Source: an uncultured Bacteroidales bacterium (GTDB taxonomy: Bacteria > Bacteroidota > Bacteroidia > Bacteroidales > UBA932). From it: a stretch of DNA of 64,000 bases. The stretch spans positions 1-64,000 of the forward strand of contig CALVDO010000012.1 of the NCBI GenBank assembly GCA_944326355.1. The letters are read 5' to 3'. Below are positions 63,986-64,000 of the stretch, piece after piece. A program made the translations under genes and the position numbers. The notes beneath the pieces were generated by a model. That model had not been told where the DNA came from, ran no database searches, and saw only the letters and a list, made by a program, of their open reading frames with translations. Positions within the stretch are counted from its first letter, which is position 1; each line of letters starts with the position of its first letter.

Positions 63986-64000
63986 CATCCGGAGCATCTT

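Overview
The window looks like a gut-type member of the Bacteroidales. The evidence is a GC-rich Bacteroidota genome with the characteristic -7 box (TAnnTTTG) and -33 TTG, an ECF sigma / FecR / SusC / SusD polysaccharide utilisation locus (PUL), a bacterial V-type ATPase operon with DUF2764, and a trimeric NAD-linked [FeFe] hydrogenase. I cannot name genus or species from sequence alone. No rRNA, tRNA or CRISPR array was seen.

Layout. (1) 0-8.2 kb: an AAA-ATPase/PD-(D/E)XK protein, then exopolysaccharide-type genes. These are an unusual TIR / Nudix-like / left-handed beta-helix acyltransferase fusion, a Wzx-like flippase, and a convergent pair encoding an F420H2-dehydrogenase-beta-like protein and a polysaccharide pyruvyl transferase. 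(2) 8.3-17.5 kb: an EFR1-type flavodoxin-ferredoxin, the hydrogenase maturation genes hydE-hydG-hydF (+), and, converging on them, the structural hydrogenase genes hydB-hydA-hydC (-). (3) 17.7-20.3 kb: a biotin-dependent acyl-CoA carboxylase/decarboxylase operon (carboxyltransferase, a small OadG-like protein, biotin carrier). (4) 20.4-26.2 kb: a secreted protein of unknown function, then metH and metF. (5) 26.2-33.8 kb: V-type ATPase genes in the order E-X(DUF2764)-A-B-D-I-K, ending in a strong terminator. (6) 34-35 kb: an Rpn-family recombination-promoting nuclease. (7) 35.2-61.8 kb: a PUL with ECF sigma, FecR anti-sigma, SusC with an STN domain, SusD, a SusE/F-like lipoprotein, one GH123, two GH20 and four GH78 genes, two of which are broken. 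(8) 61.8-64 kb: a scar of a type I restriction system and a Ser-type sulfatase with its own promoter.

How it fits together. The hydrogenase genes encode the HydABC enzyme and its H-cluster maturases, suggesting fermentative H2 cycling. MetH and MetF form the end of the folate-methionine branch. The PUL would import and dismantle a glycan carrying alpha-L-rhamnose and beta-HexNAc (GalNAc/GlcNAc), possibly sulfated, under trans-envelope control (SusC STN to FecR to ECF sigma).

Most notable. A perfect 442-bp direct repeat (35197-35638 and 59449-59890) brackets the PUL. It is a copy of the N-terminal accessory region of the last rhamnosidase, placed at the 3' end of a first, broken rhamnosidase that has lost that same region. 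Recombination between the copies would excise about 24.25 kb and leave an in-frame chimeric gene behind a good promoter. Other items worth a look are the TIR-Nudix-like-acyltransferase fusion, a duplicated palindromic promoter element before the ECF sigma gene that shares its core with the hydE promoter, and phased T-tracts before two promoters.
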